Shown here piece after piece: positions 20,704 through 33,427 of a stretch of 64,000 nt of DNA. The position numbers and the translations under genes were made by a program. This DNA comes from Marimonas arenosa. Its GTDB lineage: Bacteria > Pseudomonadota > Alphaproteobacteria > Rhodobacterales > Rhodobacteraceae. Each line of letters opens with the position of its first letter. Position 1 is the first letter of the stretch. Under the pieces are notes generated by a model. It made no database searches and had not been told where the DNA came from. It saw only the letters and a program-made list of their open reading frames with translations. Location of the stretch: positions 620,001 through 684,000 of the forward strand of contig NZ_JANHAX010000002.1 in assembly GCF_030848945.1 (NCBI RefSeq). Reading direction: 5' to 3'.

Positions 20704-21429
20704 ATGGCAGAGAAAGACCCCACCGACCGCAATGCCTTTTCCGTGCGCGGTTTAACCAAGACCTATGGCGAGGGTCATTCGGCGGTGCATGCGCTGCGCG
20801 GGGTGGATCTAGACCTGCCCAAGGGCGAGATCGTGGTGCTGTTGGGGCCGTCCGGGTCGGGCAAGTCGACGCTTTTGAATATCCTTGGCGGGCTCGACCG
20901 CGCAACCAGCGGTACTGCGTCTTTCGAGGGGCGTGAGTTGACCACCATGAGTGATCCCGAGCTGACCCGCTATCGCCGCGACCATGTCGGCTTTGTCTTC
21001 CAATTCTACAACCTGATGCCCAGTCTGACGGCTTTCGAAAACGTCGAACTGGTGACCGAGATCTCGGAAAACCCGATGGAGCCGGGCGAAGCGTTGCGCC
21101 TTGTCGGGCTGGCAGAGCGGCAGCAGCATTTCCCGGCGCAGCTTTCGGGCGGCGAGCAGCAGCGGGTGGCAATTGCGCGGGCCGTGGCGAAACAGCCCAA
21201 CGTGCTGTTCTGCGACGAACCCACAGGGGCGCTCGACAGCACCACGGGCCGCGCGGTGCTGAGAGTACTGCGCGACGTCAACCAGGAGCTGGGCACCACC
21301 GTTCTGATCGTGACTCATGCGGCGGCCACGGCGCAGATGGCCGACCGGGTTCTGCATTTTGCCGATGGCGCGATCCGCGACGTGGTGCTGAACGAGATCA
21401 AGCTCGATCCGTCGGAGATCGAGTGGTGA
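20704..21429 (+). CDS. ABC transporter ATP-binding protein (MacB/LolD type)
   Basis: A 241-aa ABC ATPase. Walker A is GPSGSGKST (residues 48-56), with Q-loop '[20 protein letters not shown]', signature '[14 protein letters not shown]' and Walker B '[12 protein letters not shown]'. These are the hallmarks of the MacB/LolD group that pairs with FtsX-type permeases and works as a mechanotransmission pump rather than a classical transporter. Start ATG 20704 is chosen because an upstream in-frame extension overlaps the AEC gene. Its last codons overlap the permease start. Confidence 0.93.
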   Translation: MAEKDPTDRNAFSVRGLTKTYGEGHSAVHALRGVDLDLPKGEIVVLLGPSGSGKSTLLNILGGLDRATSGTASFEGRELTTMSDPELTRYRRDHVGFVFQFYNLMPSLTAFENVELVTEISENPMEPGEALRLVGLAERQQHFPAQLSGGEQQRVAIARAVAKQPNVLFCDEPTGALDSTTGRAVLRVLRDVNQELGTTVLIVTHAAATAQMADRVLHFADGAIRDVVLNEIKLDPSEIEW

Positions 21430-23789
21430 GCCCGCTCGACCGCAAACTCTTCCGCGACCTGGCCCGGATGAAAGGCCAGGCGGCGGCGATTGCCGCAGTG
21501 ATCGGTCTCGGCGTCTTGATGCAGGTGATGATGGGCGGGCTGGTCAACACTTTGGATGAGACCCGCAAGGCCTATTACGACCGCTACCGTCTGGCCGAGG
21601 TCTTTGCCCCGGTGACCCGCGCGCCCAACCGGATGATCGAACGGATCGCACAGATCGAGGGCGTGGCGGCGGTCGAGGCACGGGTCACGGGTAGCGCGCT
21701 GATCGACCTGGAAAAGGACGAATTGCCGGTCCGCGCGATGGCGATCTCGCTGCCCGACAGCGGTTCGCCGCGGCTCAACGATTTCTACCTCAGCTCCGGG
21801 CGGGCGCCGAGCCCGGGCCATGGCGACGAGGTGATGATCCTTGAGGGCTTCGCCAAGGCACGGGGGCTCGGACCCGGCGATATGCTGGTGGCGACGATGA
21901 ACGGCGCCAAGCGGCAGTTCCGCATCGTCGGTCTCGCCCAGAGCCCCGAATTCCTCTACACCACCGCGCCGGGTGAGATCGTGCCCGACGATGCACGTTT
22001 CGCCGTGATCTGGATGCGACGCGCGGCGCTTGCTGCCGCTTACGACATGAAAGGCGGGTTCAACGAGGCCCTTGTGGCCTTGAACCGCGGGGCCAATTCG
22101 GCTTCGGTCGAGGATGCTCTCGACCTGCTGCTCGACGAATACGGCGGGACCGGGGCCTACGGGGTTGCGCTGCATGGCTCCAACCGCTTTGTGTCCGAGG
22201 AAATCCGCGGCCTTCGGATCAGTGCGACGGTGGTGCCACCCATCTTTCTCGCGGTGGCGGCCTTCCTGCTTTACATCGTCATCTCGCGCATGGTGCAGGC
22301 CGAGCGGGAAGAGATTGGACTGCTTAAGGCGTTTGGCTATTCCAGCGTCGAGGTCAGCCTCCACTATCTGAAATTCGTGCTGCTGATCGCCGTTCTGGGG
22401 GCCGCGGCCGGGTCGGTCGGCGGGATCGCGGCGGGGCGCGGTATGGCGTTGTTCTATCAGCTCTATTTCAAGTTCCCCTTCCTGGTCTTCGATCTCGACA
22501 ACCGCAGTTTCGTGACAGGGTTCCTGGTGTCGATCCTGGCCGCCTCGGCCGGAAGCCTGTTCGTGCTGAGCCGGGTCTTTGCGCTGACGCCGGCGGTGGC
22601 GATGCGGCCGCCGGCGCCGGCGGACTATTCGGCCTCGGGTGAGTTCTCGCCCTTCTGGAAGCGGGTACTCGACCAGCCAACACGCATGGTTCTGCGCCGG
22701 GTGTCGCGCCATCCCGGCCGTATCGGCGGGTCGGTGATCGGCGTCGGGACCGGTATGGCGCTGTCGGTGGCGACGCTGACGATGATGGAAGGGTTCGAAG
22801 TGACCATGGACCTGACCTTCTCGGTAATCGACCGGTCCGACATGGCGGTGAGCTTCGTCGTCCCGTTGTCGGAAAATGCTGCCCTTTCGCTCGCGCGGCA
22901 GCCGGGGGTCCGCCACGTCGAGCCGGTTCGCGTCGTGCCGGCGATCTTTCGCAACGGGCTTTACAGCTACAACGGTGCGCTCGAGGGGCGGGTGCAGAAC
23001 CCGTTGTTGAACCGGGTGGTGGACCGCCAGCACCGGCCGATCGAAATGCGAGAGGACGGGTTAATCCTTGGGCGGGCTTTGGCCGATATCCTGCATATCC
23101 AGCCAGGCGACAGCGTGACGGTTGAGGTCCGCGAGGGCCGCCGGCCGGTGTTGCAGATCCCGGTGATCGGTATAGCGCAGACGCTGCTTGGCGCGCCGGT
23201 CTTCATGGAGATCGAGGCGCTGAACCGGGCGCTGAAGGAACCGGGGCGGATCTCGGGTGCCTATCTGACGCTCGAAGCCGGAGAGGCCGAGCATGTGATC
23301 GAGGCGGTCAAGGACATGCCGGCGGTGGCCGGTGTGTCGCAGAAGGACGATGCCTATCAAGCCTTGACAAAGTTGATGAACGAAGGCCCCGGCTTCACCC
23401 GCTACATCATGACCATCGTGGCCGCGATCATCACCTTCGGCATCATCTATAACGCCGCCCGAATCGCTCTGGCCGAACGCACCCGCGACCTTGCCAGCCT
23501 TCGTGTGATGGGTTTCACGCGCGGCGAGGCGGCCTTCGTGCTTTTGGGAGAACTGGCGATCGTCACCGTGTTGGCGCTGCCGCTGGGGGTGGGTCTGGGC
23601 TATTGGTTGACGTATCTCATTGTCGAGGGCTTCAGCACTGATATCTATCAGATCCCGGTGGTGTTTTCGCCTTCGAGCCAAGGCGTGGCGGTTTTGGCGG
23701 TGGTGCTGGCCTCGGTTCTGTCGGGCTGGCTGGTAAAGCGCGACATCGACCGAACCGATCTGATCGAGGCGCTGAAGACGAGGGATTGA
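21426..23789 (+). CDS. ABC transporter permease with two FtsX domains
   Basis: A 787-aa permease. An N-terminal membrane helix is followed by a large extracytoplasmic domain, then an FtsX core of three helices ('[20 protein letters not shown]'), a fourth helix near residue 370, a second extracytoplasmic domain, and a second FtsX core near the C-terminus ('[20 protein letters not shown]'). The duplicated layout equals that of large ABC exporters of macrolide, lipid or peptide type. It starts with GTG at 21426 (or GTG 21423), overlapping the ATPase stop by 4 nt. With the adaptor gene downstream it probably makes a tripartite-like export system. Confidence 0.9.
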   Translation: MSPLDRKLFRDLARMKGQAAAIAAVIGLGVLMQVMMGGLVNTLDETRKAYYDRYRLAEVFAPVTRAPNRMIERIAQIEGVAAVEARVTGSALIDLEKDELPVRAMAISLPDSGSPRLNDFYLSSGRAPSPGHGDEVMILEGFAKARGLGPGDMLVATMNGAKRQFRIVGLAQSPEFLYTTAPGEIVPDDARFAVIWMRRAALAAAYDMKGGFNEALVALNRGANSASVEDALDLLLDEYGGTGAYGVALHGSNRFVSEEIRGLRISATVVPPIFLAVAAFLLYIVISRMVQAEREEIGLLKAFGYSSVEVSLHYLKFVLLIAVLGAAAGSVGGIAAGRGMALFYQLYFKFPFLVFDLDNRSFVTGFLVSILAASAGSLFVLSRVFALTPAVAMRPPAPADYSASGEFSPFWKRVLDQPTRMVLRRVSRHPGRIGGSVIGVGTGMALSVATLTMMEGFEVTMDLTFSVIDRSDMAVSFVVPLSENAALSLARQPGVRHVEPVRVVPAIFRNGLYSYNGALEGRVQNPLLNRVVDRQHRPIEMREDGLILGRALADILHIQPGDSVTVEVREGRRPVLQIPVIGIAQTLLGAPVFMEIEALNRALKEPGRISGAYLTLEAGEAEHVIEAVKDMPAVAGVSQKDDAYQALTKLMNEGPGFTRYIMTIVAAIITFGIIYNAARIALAERTRDLASLRVMGFTRGEAAFVLLGELAIVTVLALPLGVGLGYWLTYLIVEGFSTDIYQIPVVFSPSSQGVAVLAVVLASVLSGWLVKRDIDRTDLIEALKTRD

Positions 23790-23808
23790 GAAGAAGGGGA
23801 CGGCAGGC

Positions 23809-25047
23809 ATGGCAAGACGTAAACATTCGCGCAAGGTCTTTACCGGGTTGGTGCTTTTTATCCTCGCGGGGGTCTTTGCCTACGCTTTCTGGCCGCGGCC
23901 GCTGCTGGTCGATATCGGCGTCGTCAGCCGCCAGCCGATGGTGGTCACGATCAACGAGGAGGGGCGTACCCAAGTCCACAATGCCTATGTTGTCTCGACC
24001 CCGATCACGGGCCGCCTTCTCCGGGTGACGGTCGAACCAGGCGATGCGGTGACCCGCAATGAAACCGTGGTGGCGCGGATGCTGCCAACCAATCCGGTGG
24101 CGCTCGATATCCGCACCCGGGAACAGGCCGAGGCCAGCGTCAGCTCGGCCGAAGCCGCGCTGAGGGTGGCGCAAGCCGACATCAACAAGGCGCGCGCGGA
24201 TGTCCAACTGGCCGAGGGCAATCTCGGCCGTACCCGTAAACTGCATGCCAGCGGCATCGCCAGCGACGCTGCGCTGGAGCGCGACGAAACCGCGGCGCGG
24301 CTGGCGCAGGCCAATCTCGACACCGCGCGGGCGGCTGTATCGATGCGGATTGCCGAGATGAACAACGCGCGCGCCATGCTGATCGGCTTCGACGATCAGG
24401 GTCTCGGCCGGGCTGCCACTGAGCAGGCGGAAGAGGCGATCCCGCTGTACGCGCCTGCCACCGGCATGATCCTCCAGGTCAACCAGCAAAGCGAGACCAC
24501 CCTGCCGGCGGGCACCCCGATCATGGAAATCGGCAATGTCGAGGACGACCTTGAAATCGTTGCCGAGCTTTTGAGCACCGACGCGGTCCAGGTTCGCGAG
24601 GGCGCGCGTGTGATCATCGACAATTGGGGCGGCGCCGACAGCCTCGAAGGCGAAGTTGTCCGGATCGAGCCGTGGGGCTTCACCAAGTATTCGGCGCTCG
24701 GGGTTGAGGAGCAGCGGGTCAAGGTGACGATCCGGTTCACCGGTGCAGCCGAGGAAAGGCGCGGGTTGGGGCACGGGTTCCGCGTCGAGGTCCGCATCGT
24801 GGTGTGGGACGAACCGGACGCGCTGACTGTACCGTCCTCGAGCCTGTTCCGTGCCAGTGACGCCTGGGCGGTCTTCGCGGTGAATGGCGAAGACCGGGCG
24901 GAACAGAGGACGGTAACCGTGAAGGCAAATAACGGGATCACTGCAGCGATTGCCGACGGGTTTCAGGCCGGCGACCGGATCGTGCTCTATCCGTCGGCGA
25001 CGCTGACCGACGGCGCCCGCGTCGCACAGCGCGCGACCGAAGGCTGA
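23809..25047 (+). CDS. Periplasmic adaptor subunit (HlyD/MFP family)
   Basis: A 412-aa membrane fusion protein. It has an N-terminal anchor (residues 12-30), a barrel-sandwich 'STPITGRLLRVTVEPGDAV', a coiled-coil hairpin over roughly residues 100-200 rich in Ala/Glu/Arg, the return strand 'LYAPATGMILQVNQQSETT', and a C-terminal beta domain. It links the FtsX/ATPase pair to an outer-membrane channel encoded elsewhere. Ribosome site AGAAGGGGACGG stands ahead of the ATG. Its stop lies only 3 nt from the convergent Hint gene stop. Confidence 0.92.
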   Translation: MARRKHSRKVFTGLVLFILAGVFAYAFWPRPLLVDIGVVSRQPMVVTINEEGRTQVHNAYVVSTPITGRLLRVTVEPGDAVTRNETVVARMLPTNPVALDIRTREQAEASVSSAEAALRVAQADINKARADVQLAEGNLGRTRKLHASGIASDAALERDETAARLAQANLDTARAAVSMRIAEMNNARAMLIGFDDQGLGRAATEQAEEAIPLYAPATGMILQVNQQSETTLPAGTPIMEIGNVEDDLEIVAELLSTDAVQVREGARVIIDNWGGADSLEGEVVRIEPWGFTKYSALGVEEQRVKVTIRFTGAAEERRGLGHGFRVEVRIVVWDEPDALTVPSSSLFRASDAWAVFAVNGEDRAEQRTVTVKANNGITAAIADGFQAGDRIVLYPSATLTDGARVAQRATEG

Positions 25048-25050
25048 GGA

Positions 25051-25857
25051 TCAGACCAGGTCGAGCTGTTCCAGGGTGTTCTGTGCGGCACGGGGATAGG
25101 ATAGCGGGCCGAAGCCGTCTTCCCGCGTTACGTGCGGAAACAAGGACAGGAACAGCGCCCGCGTGCTGGGCCCCATGTCGCGCAGTAGCATGGTGCCGGG
25201 ATGATAGCTTTCCACCTCAAGGCCCGCGGCGGAGATGATCGCATGATGTGGCAGGCAGAGGTGATAGAGCGCAACCGGCGCCGGCGGGGTGATGGCGATG
25301 GCGCTGGACCCGTCGACAAAGGCCCAGGCCGGGGTCAGCACATCCGTCTGCATAGCGTATTCACGCAGCGCGGCCGGGCTGCGCAGGAGCCGCGCGCCAT
25401 GACCGAGCAGAAGGTCGGGCATTGGCCGCGCCAGCCCGAACGTGTCGGCCATGATCCGGGTCAGGCGCAGTTGTTCCGGTCGGTCGATCGGGGCCGAGGG
25501 CACCAGCGTCATCGAGCCGACCCAGAGCACCGGTAATGCCGGACCGCCAACGGTGTTGATCAACGTGCCGGGTTCAATATCCTCAATCGCACGTGGCCCG
25601 GACGGAGTCGCGATCATTGTACCGCGGGCAAAGGCCGAGAATGCCCCTTCGAAATCGGGGCTCGCTGGTGCGATGTGCTCGGAGTGATGCACCTTGTTGT
25701 CAACAGTCAGCGCGGCAACCTCGTATTTGCGCATGAGAGACTTGCGCTTGGGTTGCATCGCCTGAGCCGGAGTTCTGTAGCGATCGGAGTAGATACCGGA
25801 TGGGATCGGTGGCTTGGACCATACCGGTGCGGCCGGGGCCTTGGGGGGAGGAGCCAT
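25051..25857 (-). CDS. Hint-domain protein of the Rhodobacterales type
   Basis: A 268-aa protein. About residues 70-190 match the Hint (hedgehog/intein) domain as found in many roseobacters: 'FARGTMIATPSGPRAIEDIE'...'LPVLWVGSMTLVPS'...'LTRIMADTFGLARP' (start of the 'resistant to scrutiny' core), then 'PDLLLGHGARLL' and 'LCLPHHAIISAAGLEVESYH'. In classical Hint domains a Cys or Ser stands at the position held here by Ala before FARGT, so cleavage chemistry is unlikely. There is no signal peptide. The N-terminal 30 residues are Pro/Ala-rich. Function is unknown. Confidence 0.82.
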   Translation of the reverse strand: MAPPPKAPAAPVWSKPPIPSGIYSDRYRTPAQAMQPKRKSLMRKYEVAALTVDNKVHHSEHIAPASPDFEGAFSAFARGTMIATPSGPRAIEDIEPGTLINTVGGPALPVLWVGSMTLVPSAPIDRPEQLRLTRIMADTFGLARPMPDLLLGHGARLLRSPAALREYAMQTDVLTPAWAFVDGSSAIAITPPAPVALYHLCLPHHAIISAAGLEVESYHPGTMLLRDMGPSTRALFLSLFPHVTREDGFGPLSYPRAAQNTLEQLDLV

Positions 25858-26164
25858 GTGCGCAGCCTTTCAGCTTTGTCACATCCGCGCCGGCCCCCAC
25901 CGACAACGACAGAAGGACTGGGGTTAGTCTTCCCTGTCATAATCGGGGAAATCGCGTCGAATTGTCAAAAAGCGATCAACATTCTTCACTGGCTCGGTGC
26001 CAATCCCGGGATGCCGTTGCGGATTGTTTCACGCATGTGGCCGCAATTGCCACAAATTGATTCGCTCCTCCGGGAAAAAAAAGGCCGGGCCGCCTGATGG
26101 CGACCCGGCTGACTCACACACTCGCGGGGTACTGACAAAAAGTCAAATCCGCGGTCTGGACGCC
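25858..26164. other. Intergenic region with minus-strand terminator
   Basis: The 307-nt gap upstream of the Hint gene carries the hairpin and T-run at 26075-26109 that ends the upstream 47-aa gene. The rest is AT-richer than its surroundings (around 25930-26075) and should hold the Hint-gene promoter, but no clear -35/-10 was identified. Confidence 0.55.
26075..26109 (-). terminator. Rho-independent terminator of the 47-aa gene
   Basis: On the minus strand GCCGGGTCGCC, loop ATCA, GGCGGCCCGGC form an 11-bp stem (one G-T pair) followed immediately by C and eight T residues. It begins about 55 nt after the stop of the small gene at 26165. Confidence 0.92.
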
Positions 26165-26308
26165 TCAGGCAGAACGCGTTTTCAGCTCCTGTGACCGGCG
26201 CCGGGCCATCGAGACAGAGCGCCGCTTGCCGCGTTGCCAAGGCATGGCCGTGGTGTCGCGGGTTGCGGTGTCGATAACGGTTTTGATCCAGCGCTTCTTG
26301 ATTTGCAT
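26165..26308 (-). CDS. Small basic protein, 47 aa
   Basis: Encodes a 47-aa, strongly basic protein beginning MQIKKRWIKTVIDTAT, with a central 'MPWQRGKRRSVSMARRRSQE' and ending KTRSA. The ATG at 26308 has a good AGGAG ribosome site at suitable spacing (CAGGAGAGCCGTG), and a strong intrinsic terminator follows the stop, so it is a complete transcription unit. I recall similar short Arg/Lys-rich proteins with an MPW motif in Rhodobacteraceae genomes, usually left as hypothetical. It could bind nucleic acid or membranes, which is only inferred from charge. No neighbour suggests a role. Confidence 0.78.
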   Translation of the reverse strand: MQIKKRWIKTVIDTATRDTTAMPWQRGKRRSVSMARRRSQELKTRSA

Positions 26309-26598
26309 CACGGCTCTCCTGACTTGCCGGCGGTCCGGCCTGTTTCATGTTCGGTTAACAATCTGCACTGGCTTTGCGGCATTGTTTTGGCTTTTTGAAA
26401 AGTTTCTCAGATTTTCACGGCGACCTGAGCGGACGAATTTGGCGGCGTTGCCACAATTGCGCGGGACCGGTAAACAACGCGATTATGTCCGTGCTGTGAG
26501 CAATACCAGGGTTACAAGGGGGATTGTTTCACGAAAAATAAGGCAGGCGCGTGGCACGAGGGTGCCGTGATTGCGTCGTTCATCCCGCCTTGGCCGGG

Positions 26599-27354
26599 TC
26601 AGGCGCGGATCACCGAAATCAGCCGGCCGTAATCGGCTTCGCCGGCATGGGTGGCGCGGCGATAGCTGAAAAAGCGGTCGGCATCGGAATAAGTGCAGTG
26701 CCGGGTCCACTCCGCTGTACCGACGCCGGCGCTGCGCAGACGGTGGAGACCATAGCCGGGCAGGTCGAACAGGTAGCGGTCGCCCGCTCCATTTGCGAAA
26801 AACCGGCTGTTTTCGGGGTCTTCGTCCAGAAAGGCGTCGATAAATTCCGGCCCCACCTCATAGGCGCGCTGGCTGATGCAGGGACCGATCACCGCGACGA
26901 TGTCGCTGCGGTGCGCGCCCAGGGCTTCCATCGCCGCGAGCGTGGCTTCCAGCACGCCCGTCAGTGCTCCTTTCCAGCCGGCATGGGCGGCGCCGACCAC
27001 GCCGGCGCTGCGGTCGGCGAACAGAACCGGCTGGCAATCGGCGGTGAGAATTCCAAGCGCGATGCCCGGCGTCGCGGTGACCATGGCATCGGCTTTCTGC
27101 CGGGGCTGGTCGGGGTGCGTCAGCGTGAGGACATCCGCCGAATGCACCTGGTGCAGAGAGACCAGAGCTTCCGGCGCGACCTGCATCTCCCGCGCGACGC
27201 GGGCCCGGTTCATCACCACGGCGCCGGACTGGTCGGACGAACCCGGACCGCAGTTCAGCCCGGCGAAAATGCCCGACGAACTGCCGCCTCTGCGGGTGAA
27301 GAACCCGTGGCGGACAGGGGCAAGCAGATCGGAAGTCAGCGGCTCCAGCGTCAT
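26599..27354 (-). CDS. pgeF: PgeF/YfiH laccase-domain protein (peptidoglycan editing factor, purine nucleoside phosphorylase-like)
   Basis: A 251-aa Cu-oxidase_4 (DUF152) protein. Metal and active-site residues are present: 'LVSLHQVHSADVL' (His), 'ILTADCQPVLFAD' (Asp-Cys) and 'GAAHAGWKGALTGVLE' (His). The family has been described as purine nucleoside phosphorylase/adenosine deaminase and, in E. coli, as an editor of UDP-MurNAc-L-Ser. It overlaps the upstream methyltransferase stop by 4 nt and so belongs to the lgt-midA-pgeF operon. Confidence 0.92.
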   Translation of the reverse strand: MTLEPLTSDLLAPVRHGFFTRRGGSSSGIFAGLNCGPGSSDQSGAVVMNRARVAREMQVAPEALVSLHQVHSADVLTLTHPDQPRQKADAMVTATPGIALGILTADCQPVLFADRSAGVVGAAHAGWKGALTGVLEATLAAMEALGAHRSDIVAVIGPCISQRAYEVGPEFIDAFLDEDPENSRFFANGAGDRYLFDLPGYGLHRLRSAGVGTAEWTRHCTYSDADRFFSYRRATHAGEADYGRLISVIRA

Positions 27355-28412
27355 GGTTCCAGTCCGGGTGGCGGGGCGGCCCCTTCAGGGTAGAGGCCCA
27401 TCACCTTGAACAGCGTCCCCATTTCCGCGCCATGGGTCAAGCGACGATGCGCAGCGATATGGGTTTCGAGCGCCTCTCCGGTCAGGTTGCGGGCCAGCGC
27501 CTGCGCGCGCTGGGTGATGCCGAGCCTTTCAAGGAACACGCCCTGCGGGGTCAGGCGACTGTGGGCGCAGGGGGCGGCTTGGGCCAGGGCCGCGAAATCG
27601 ACATGCGCGGTGAGGTCGGATTTACCGGGAGTTTCCAGCGGGTTGGTGCGTTCATGCGCGCGCAGAGCCTGAAACGTGTCGCCCAGACTGCGCCAGTCGC
27701 CGTAGTCAATGATGAGCGCGCCGCCGCCATGTTCCGCGATTCTCCCGCCGATCGCCTGTAGAATTGGCGCGGCAGACGGGCAGTGTTCCACAAGGTCGCC
27801 GTCGCGGGTGTCCTCGAGCCTGTCGTCGAGGGCGGTCAGAGGTGCCGGCGGCGCGAGGCCGAAGGTCAGAGCGTCATCCTTGAGCCCGACGCGCCGCTCG
27901 CGCCAGCTGTCATCGCAGCGCACATATTGCCGGATCGGCAGAGCATCGAAAAACTCATTCGCGACAAGGAACAACGGCTGATCGGGCAGGGCATCGGCGC
28001 TTGCGACCCATGCCACACGGTGGTTTTTCAAAGCCTGTTGCTGGCATCCGCGCAGGGTGGAGGAGACCTCGACCATGTGGACCTGCGCCGCGTCATGGAA
28101 GCCCGGAACAGCGCGGGTCGCGCGCAGTGCGTCGGCCATCAGCGTGCCACGGCCGGGGCCGAGTTCGGCCAGCGTGAACGGTTTTGGGGCCCCTTGATCC
28201 AGCCAGGCCTGCGCCAGCGCCAGACCGATCAGTTCGCCGAACATCTGGCTGATTTCCGGCGCGGTGACGAAATCGCCCGCCGCGCCGAGCGGATCGTGGG
28301 TGGCATAGTAGCCGTGCTCGGGATGCAGCAGACAGAGCCGCATGTAGTCGGACAGGGGGATCGGCCCGTCGTTGGCGATAAGCTCGCGCAGAATGGTTTC
28401 CAAATCCTTCAT
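27351..28412 (-). CDS. MidA/NDUFAF7-type SAM-dependent methyltransferase
   Basis: A 353-aa class I methyltransferase (Methyltransf_28). Motifs are '[18 protein letters not shown]', '[19 protein letters not shown]', the SAM loop '[19 protein letters not shown]', '[15 protein letters not shown]' and 'ALIIDYGDW'. The eukaryotic homologue NDUFAF7 methylates an Arg of a complex I subunit; the bacterial role is presumed similar but unproven. ATG 28412 overlaps the lgt stop (ATGA), which rules out the longer upstream reading. Gene order lgt-midA-pgeF is common in alphaproteobacteria. Confidence 0.93.
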   Translation of the reverse strand: MKDLETILRELIANDGPIPLSDYMRLCLLHPEHGYYATHDPLGAAGDFVTAPEISQMFGELIGLALAQAWLDQGAPKPFTLAELGPGRGTLMADALRATRAVPGFHDAAQVHMVEVSSTLRGCQQQALKNHRVAWVASADALPDQPLFLVANEFFDALPIRQYVRCDDSWRERRVGLKDDALTFGLAPPAPLTALDDRLEDTRDGDLVEHCPSAAPILQAIGGRIAEHGGGALIIDYGDWRSLGDTFQALRAHERTNPLETPGKSDLTAHVDFAALAQAAPCAHSRLTPQGVFLERLGITQRAQALARNLTGEALETHIAAHRRLTHGAEMGTLFKVMGLYPEGAAPPPGLEP

Positions 28413-29299
28413 GCTGCGCGCGACCGGCGGGACAGAGCGATCAGACCGAGCCCCAGAAGCAGCATCGGCAGCGACAACAACTGGCCCATGCTGAGCCCCC
28501 AGCCACCCCAGTGGATCACATGGCCCATCGGGTTGTCCGGGGTGATGAACTGGGTGTCGGCCTGGCGGAAGAATTCGACGAAGAATCGCGCCGCGCCGTA
28601 ACCGGCAAAGAACACGCCCGAAACCAGCCCCGGGGTTTTCAAACCGCCACGGCGCCAGACCAACCAGACAAGCAGCAGACCAAGGATCAGCCCTTCCAGG
28701 GCGGCCTCGTAGAGCTGCGACGGGTGGCGGGCGCAGAGGCCGACTATGCCGGGGCAATCCTGCGCCGCCTGGCCCGGGAAGGCGACGCCCCAGGGCAGGT
28801 CGGTGGGTCGGCCCCAGAGTTCGGCGTTGATGAAATTGGCGATCCGTCCCAGCATCAAGCCCCAGGGCACGCCGATGGCGACGGCATCGGCCATCGAAAG
28901 CTTGGGAATGTTGTGTTTTCTGGCAAAGAGCCAGGCCGCGAGCACGACGCCGAGGAAGCCGCCATGGAAGGCCATGCCACCCTGCCAGACCATTGGAATC
29001 TCGGCCGGATTCTCAAGGAAATAGGCGGGGCGATAGAACAGCACGTAGCCGAGCCGGCCGCCGAGAATCACCCCGAGGATCGACCAGGTGAGCAGATCTT
29101 CGAGCTGGGCGGGGGCCATCGGCGGCTGGTTGCCGGGCCAGAGCGCGGCGCGTTTGAGCGCGGTGCGGGTGGCGAGCCAGGCCAGCAGGATCCCCACGAT
29201 ATAGGCGAGTGCATACCAGCGCAGCGCAACATGTAGCCCGAACAGTTCGAAGGAAAACAGCTCGGGCGAAATGTCGGGGAAGGGGATCAGGGCGGTCAT
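28409..29299 (-). CDS. lgt: Prolipoprotein diacylglyceryl transferase
   Basis: A 296-aa inner-membrane enzyme with seven hydrophobic segments. It transfers diacylglycerol from phosphatidylglycerol to the lipobox Cys of prolipoproteins, and this window encodes several (NosL, SPOR protein, M48 protein). The Lgt signature is seen as '[20 protein letters not shown]', preceded by '[12 protein letters not shown]', including the essential Arg and His-Gly region. First gene of its operon, divergent from ubiK with 106 nt between them. Confidence 0.96.
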   Translation of the reverse strand: MTALIPFPDISPELFSFELFGLHVALRWYALAYIVGILLAWLATRTALKRAALWPGNQPPMAPAQLEDLLTWSILGVILGGRLGYVLFYRPAYFLENPAEIPMVWQGGMAFHGGFLGVVLAAWLFARKHNIPKLSMADAVAIGVPWGLMLGRIANFINAELWGRPTDLPWGVAFPGQAAQDCPGIVGLCARHPSQLYEAALEGLILGLLLVWLVWRRGGLKTPGLVSGVFFAGYGAARFFVEFFRQADTQFITPDNPMGHVIHWGGWGLSMGQLLSLPMLLLGLGLIALSRRSRAA

Positions 29300-29405
29300 A
29301 GGGTAGGTTTTGACGACGAGCGGGCCGGGAAGTCAAGCTTGCGCATCGAGCGCCGCATCCCCATATAGAGACGCAACGTAAGCAACGTTTTCCGGGGGAT
29401 TTCCC

Positions 29406-29654
29406 ATGCAGACCCGCAACAAGTTTCTCGACGACATGAGCCAGCTGATGACCAACGCCATGGGCGTGGCACAAGGCGCGAAGGACGAGGCGGAGAACGC
29501 GATGAAATCCTTTGTCGACAGGTGGTTGGCAGATCGCGATTTCGTCACCCGCGAAGAGTTCGACGCCGTCCGCGCCATGGCCCAGAAGGCCCGCGAGGAG
29601 AACGAGGCGCTGAAGGCGCGCATCGCGGCGCTGGAAGAAAAGCTCTCGAAGTAG
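29406..29654 (+). CDS. ubiK: UbiK family accessory factor (BMFP domain)
   Basis: An 82-aa helical protein. The N-terminal part 'FLDDMSQLMTNAMGVAQGAK' and the coiled-coil C-terminus 'AQKAREENEALKARIAALEE' match the BMFP/YqiC group. In E. coli UbiK assists aerobic ubiquinone biosynthesis through UbiJ, and alphaproteobacterial members are assigned by similarity only. The start follows an upstream GGGGGATTTCCC region. A composite repeat element follows the gene. Confidence 0.86.
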   Translation: MQTRNKFLDDMSQLMTNAMGVAQGAKDEAENAMKSFVDRWLADRDFVTREEFDAVRAMAQKAREENEALKARIAALEEKLSK

Positions 29655-29702
29655 TCGCGGGGCGCCCTCTCGTTAACTTTTTCCGTTTCGATGAAAACCG
29701 CC

Positions 29703-29750
29703 CTGTATGGCAGCCTGGCTGGCACGCTGGCTGGCAACCTGTCTGGCAGG
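29703..29750 (+). repeat. Four tandem 12-nt CTGGC-type repeats, copy 1
   Basis: Units CTGTATGGCAGC, CTGGCTGGCACG, CTGGCTGGCAAC and CTGTCTGGCAGG stand head to tail. An AAAAC sits 9 nt before the array (at 29694) and GTTAAC 31 nt after it (29781). The same layout occurs at 46984-47031. Both lie between convergent genes. Confidence 0.8.
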
Positions 29751-29758
29751 AAAACCGG

Positions 29759-29782
29759 ACACATCGCGGTTGCGCGATGTGT
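29759..29782. other. Perfect 10-bp hairpin
   Basis: ACACATCGCG, loop GTTG, CGCGATGTGT. It lies between the repeat array and the GTTAAC that belongs to the composite element. Lacking a T-run, it is not a standard intrinsic terminator, but it could stop or protect the 3' end of the ubiK transcript. Confidence 0.75.
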
Positions 29783-29968
29783 TAACGGTGTGTGCGGTGG
29801 GGCAGGGTCCGCGAAGATTTGGAGATGTTGAGCGTTCGGTAAGCTTGCGAACGCTGGCGGCGATCCCAAAGAGCGATTGCGGCGAAGAGCGGCCCTTAGC
29901 AAGGCCGCAGGCCCGGCTTGGCACATGACAGCGCCGGAGGGGGTGGGTCGAAAGTCCACCCTACATCT

Positions 29969-33298
<3,330 letters not shown>

Positions 33299-33427
33299 GA
33301 GCACATCCCCGGGCAGCGCGTCGCAAATTGTCCTGCGTTATAGAGATCGCGCCCGCCAGCGCAAGGGGGCATGCGCCCGCGCGGCCGGGCCATGCGCGGC
33401 AGGCGGGGCCGGGGTAGGGATCTGCCG

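Larger units (their letters stand above)
29655..29968. other. Convergent intergenic region with repeat array and hairpins
   Basis: The 314 nt between ubiK and carB stops contain a four-unit 12-nt repeat (29703-29750), a perfect 10-bp hairpin (29759-29782) ending in GTTAAC, and a second hairpin GGGTGG/CCACCC (29941-29961) just before the carB stop, which on the minus strand is a possible carB terminator without a T-run. No gene is supported here. Confidence 0.7.

Noticed and set aside
21315..23033. Minus-strand open frame of 572 codons
   Set aside because: Antisense to the FtsX permease; Arg/His-rich shadow protein.
26541..26570. GGCAC/GTGCC hairpin with a nearby TTATTTTT after pgeF
   Set aside because: Only a 5-bp stem and the T-run is several nt away; too weak to call a terminator.
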